Positions 62,179 through 64,000 of a stretch of 64,000 bases of DNA are shown here, in pieces; the first letter of the stretch is position 1; each line of letters starts with the position of its first letter. The DNA is taken from positions 558,001 to 622,000 of the forward strand of contig CBFFRQ010000057.1 in NCBI GenBank assembly GCA_965644315.1, given 5' to 3'. A model generated the notes under the pieces. The model did not search any database. It worked only from the letters and a program-made list of their open reading frames with translations, and had not been told where the DNA came from. This DNA comes from Caecitellus pseudoparvulus (taxonomy: Eukaryota > Bigyra: Bicosoecida). The translations under genes were made by a program, and so were the position numbers.

Positions 62179-64000
62179 TCAACCGCGAGCGGGGGGGGTG
62201 CTGTGCCCTTGCTGCTCCTGGTCCTGCAGCCCTAAGGAGCCAAGCTCCCCGTCCGGCACCAGCCCCAGCCCCAGCGCACCCCCAAACCCACCGCCACCCT
62301 CCATGCGCCCAGGCGAGCCGGCAGCAGCAGCACTGCTGGAGCTGGACTTGTCTGCATGTGGGGGGGGCGTGGCACCCCACAGTCCCTCTGCCAGGGTGCC
62401 ACCTGGGGAATAGGCGCCCAGGGAGTCGCCGAAGGAATCCTTCATAGCTGCGCCAGCTGGCCCTGCATCAGTGACGCCCCGGGAGACGCCAGGCACAGGC
62501 ATGCCCTGCCCCTGCAGCGCCACCATGGAGCCCTGCAGGCCCGACAGCGGCGACCCGAAGCCCAGCGCTGCAGAGGTTGACAGCGCAGGCTCCCCACTGC
62601 TGGCTGGCGTCGCGTAGCTGGCGGAGAAGGTGCCCCAGGGGGCGGCGGAGCTGGCTGCGGCGTCGTCCCCAGGTGAGCTGCCCCACTGCATGGGCGCTGG
62701 CACCCCTGCAAACGGCACTGGCGGCTGTGGCTGCTGTGGAAACACGCTAGCGTGTGGCATCATGCCGTGCGTGGGGTGGGCCATGGGGAAGGGCATGCCG
62801 TGGGTGGGCATGGGCATGCCTGCCGCTGGGAAGGGCGCGGGCATGCCCATGCCAGGGTATCCCTGCCCCTGCATGGGGAAGGGCATGGGCATGCCAAATG
62901 GCCCACCTGCACTGCCGATGATGGTCTCCCCCTCCGGCTCCTCCTCCTCTGCGTCAGCTGAGCCAAGGCGGGAAGTGGCTTGGGGCGTCAACCCCGCCAC
63001 TGGCAGCTGGTCCCCCCGCACAATGCCTGTTGGGCGTGTGTTGCCAGCAATGGCAGCCACACGGCGGGGGCCGTGAGAGCCTGTCGTGCGCCTGCCCGTC
63101 GCCTCCACGTCCACAAGGCGCCTGCCGCTGACGTTGCGTGCGGAAGTGCGGCCTTGAGCTGGGCGGCCGCCCCGGCCCCGCCGTGGACGCCGGGAAGCAG
63201 ACCCTGCATGGGCTTGGGGCGCTTTGCCTCGTGGGGCAGGCTGGACACGGGCCGCCTCCGACTCCTCGCCCGCCTCCTCAGCCTTAGGAGAGACACCCTC
63301 CATGCCAGCTTCCAGCACCGCTGCCTGCTGAGGAGCTGATGGTGGCTGTGCCTCGGGCTGGCCTGGTCCGAAACGCATCACAGTGCGCGTAGAGACCGCC
63401 GCGTCAGTGCCCTGTGCATCTGCCGCACCACCCTCTGTCCCCCCCGATCCGCCTACCTGTGCCTTGGGCTTGACGAAGCCACCAGCCTTGCGGGGGCGCT
63501 TGGGACGCTGCTTCCCTCCAGATCGCTTGGAACCCTTGCGCTGGGCCGCGGCGGCAGCCACCAGGGCAGCAGTGGCCGGGGCTGTCGTGCCGGGCGCAGC
63601 GGGGCTGGAGGGTGCAGCAGGTGGGGGTGCACTGGCGGCGGAGGGTGCCTCTGCACCCTTGGCGCTGTCGTGCTGGGCAGCATCCTCGCCGCCGGATGCC
63701 ACGTAACGGCTGGAGCCCGGCGCGGCGTGCACCTCCACACCAGGCGTGTCGGCCAACACCCGAAGCAAGGCAGCCACCTTGCCGATGCGCTTGGCTGCGG
63801 CCAGCACAGCAGGCACGGCGGGGACGGCGGGGGCGTCCAGGGGCTGGGCCCGCCCCAGGGCCGGCACGAGCCCCTCCAGTCCGCCGAGGAACACCTTGCC
63901 AGGCGCAGAGCCTGGGAGGACCAGGGCATCGTAGCAGCCGGTGAGGGGCAGGAACCCACGCAGGTCTGCCTCCTCAGGCAATGCAACGTCTTCCCATGCC
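62179..64000 (-). CDS. Partial EST1/SMG7-like protein (C-terminal part)
   Basis: The frame runs off the right edge, so only the last ~607 codons are present. The first residues, AWEDVALPEEADLRGFLPL, resemble the LPED-x-x-(L/M)-RGF-x-PL block after the 14-3-3-like and helical domains of EST1/SMG5/6/7 proteins. This is followed by a helical stretch AVLAAAKRIGKVAALLRVLA. These proteins act in nonsense-mediated decay or telomere maintenance. The rest is low-complexity: an Ala/Pro then Lys/Arg-rich region (KRSGGKQRPKRPRK), an RGG-like patch and a strikingly Met/Pro/Gly-rich tract (GMGMPAPFPAAGMPMPTHGM). The C-terminus converges on GAPDH with a 72-base gap. Family call is tentative because the diagnostic N-terminal domain lies outside the window. 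Confidence 0.45.
   Translation of the reverse strand, partial: AWEDVALPEEADLRGFLPLTGCYDALVLPGSAPGKVFLGGLEGLVPALGRAQPLDAPAVPAVPAVLAAAKRIGKVAALLRVLADTPGVEVHAAPGSSRYVASGGEDAAQHDSAKGAEAPSAASAPPPAAPSSPAAPGTTAPATAALVAAAAAQRKGSKRSGGKQRPKRPRKAGGFVKPKAQVGGSGGTEGGAADAQGTDAAVSTRTVMRFGPGQPEAQPPSAPQQAAVLEAGMEGVSPKAEEAGEESEAARVQPAPRGKAPQAHAGSASRRPRRGRGGRPAQGRTSARNVSGRRLVDVEATGRRTTGSHGPRRVAAIAGNTRPTGIVRGDQLPVAGLTPQATSRLGSADAEEEEPEGETIIGSAGGPFGMPMPFPMQGQGYPGMGMPAPFPAAGMPMPTHGMPFPMAHPTHGMMPHASVFPQQPQPPVPFAGVPAPMQWGSSPGDDAAASSAAPWGTFSASYATPASSGEPALSTSAALGFGSPLSGLQGSMVALQGQGMPVPGVSRGVTDAGPAGAAMKDSFGDSLGAYSPGGTLAEGLWGATPPPHADKSSSSSAAAAGSPGRMEGGGGFGGALGLGLVPDGELGSLGLQDQEQQGHSTPPARG

Overview
This window is nuclear DNA from a GC-rich, gene-dense eukaryotic microbe. 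The evidence is short spliceosomal introns and an exclusively eukaryotic gene set: CLASP, WAPL, CAF-1 large subunit, prefoldin 2, PEX7 and a CaMKK-like kinase. I reconstructed 26 introns by joining reading frames across conserved protein domains. They are 62-105 nt long, with GTGAGT, GTGCGT, GTACGT or GTAAGT-type donors. Seventeen gene models are complete and one runs off the right edge. Gene spacing is 29-750 bp on both strands. The standard genetic code fits every model. The Tmc-like membrane protein, the voltage-sensor/cyclase fusion and the multidomain redox protein suggest a heterotrophic protist, perhaps a stramenopile flagellate; this placement is inference. I see no transposon, tRNA, rRNA or CRISPR array.

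Layout. 1-960: unassigned. 961-11010: CLASP-like (+), WAPL-like cohesin-release factor (-) and mitochondrial-type FtsJ/MRM2 methyltransferase (-). 11256-23446: a voltage-sensor-like/class III cyclase-like membrane protein (+), then a giant coiled-coil protein (+) built on exactly 112 in-register copies of a 42-bp repeat. 23487-30605: a four-exon redox chain protein (DOMON-DOMON-cyt b561-cyt b5-FNR, -) and PAICS-type purine synthesis enzyme (-). 31350-37933: a tandem pair of secreted/membrane-anchored paralogues, both 993 aa. 38270-52865: free-methionine-R-sulfoxide reductase, glucosidase-II-beta-like membrane protein, C2orf81-like protein, PEX7, Tmc/PAS-like membrane protein and C2/A9-repeat protein, all +. 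52896-58009: prefoldin 2 and CAF-1 large subunit (both -). 58538-64000: CaMKK-like kinase (+), GAPDH (+) and a partial EST1/SMG7-like gene (-).

How the genes relate. No operon-like logic is expected or seen. Shared themes are chromosome and cytoskeleton biology (CLASP, WAPL, CAF-1, A9-repeat protein, prefoldin), membrane signalling (cyclase-like, Tmc/PAS-like, myristoylated kinase) and redox or metabolism (b561/FNR chain, fRMsr, GAPDH, PAICS, PEX7).

The most unusual observation is the CAF-1 large-subunit gene. Its N-terminal part reads as FYRN and FYRC domains, followed by KER and acidic GTW/ED blocks and two winged-helix-like segments, with most of this in one uninterrupted exon. Also notable are the five-module redox protein, the AIR-carboxylase half of PAICS that has lost its active-site motif, a cyclase domain missing a metal-binding aspartate and split by a long insertion, and the 112-unit repeat. 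Domain calls come from reading the sequence by eye; no database search was run.
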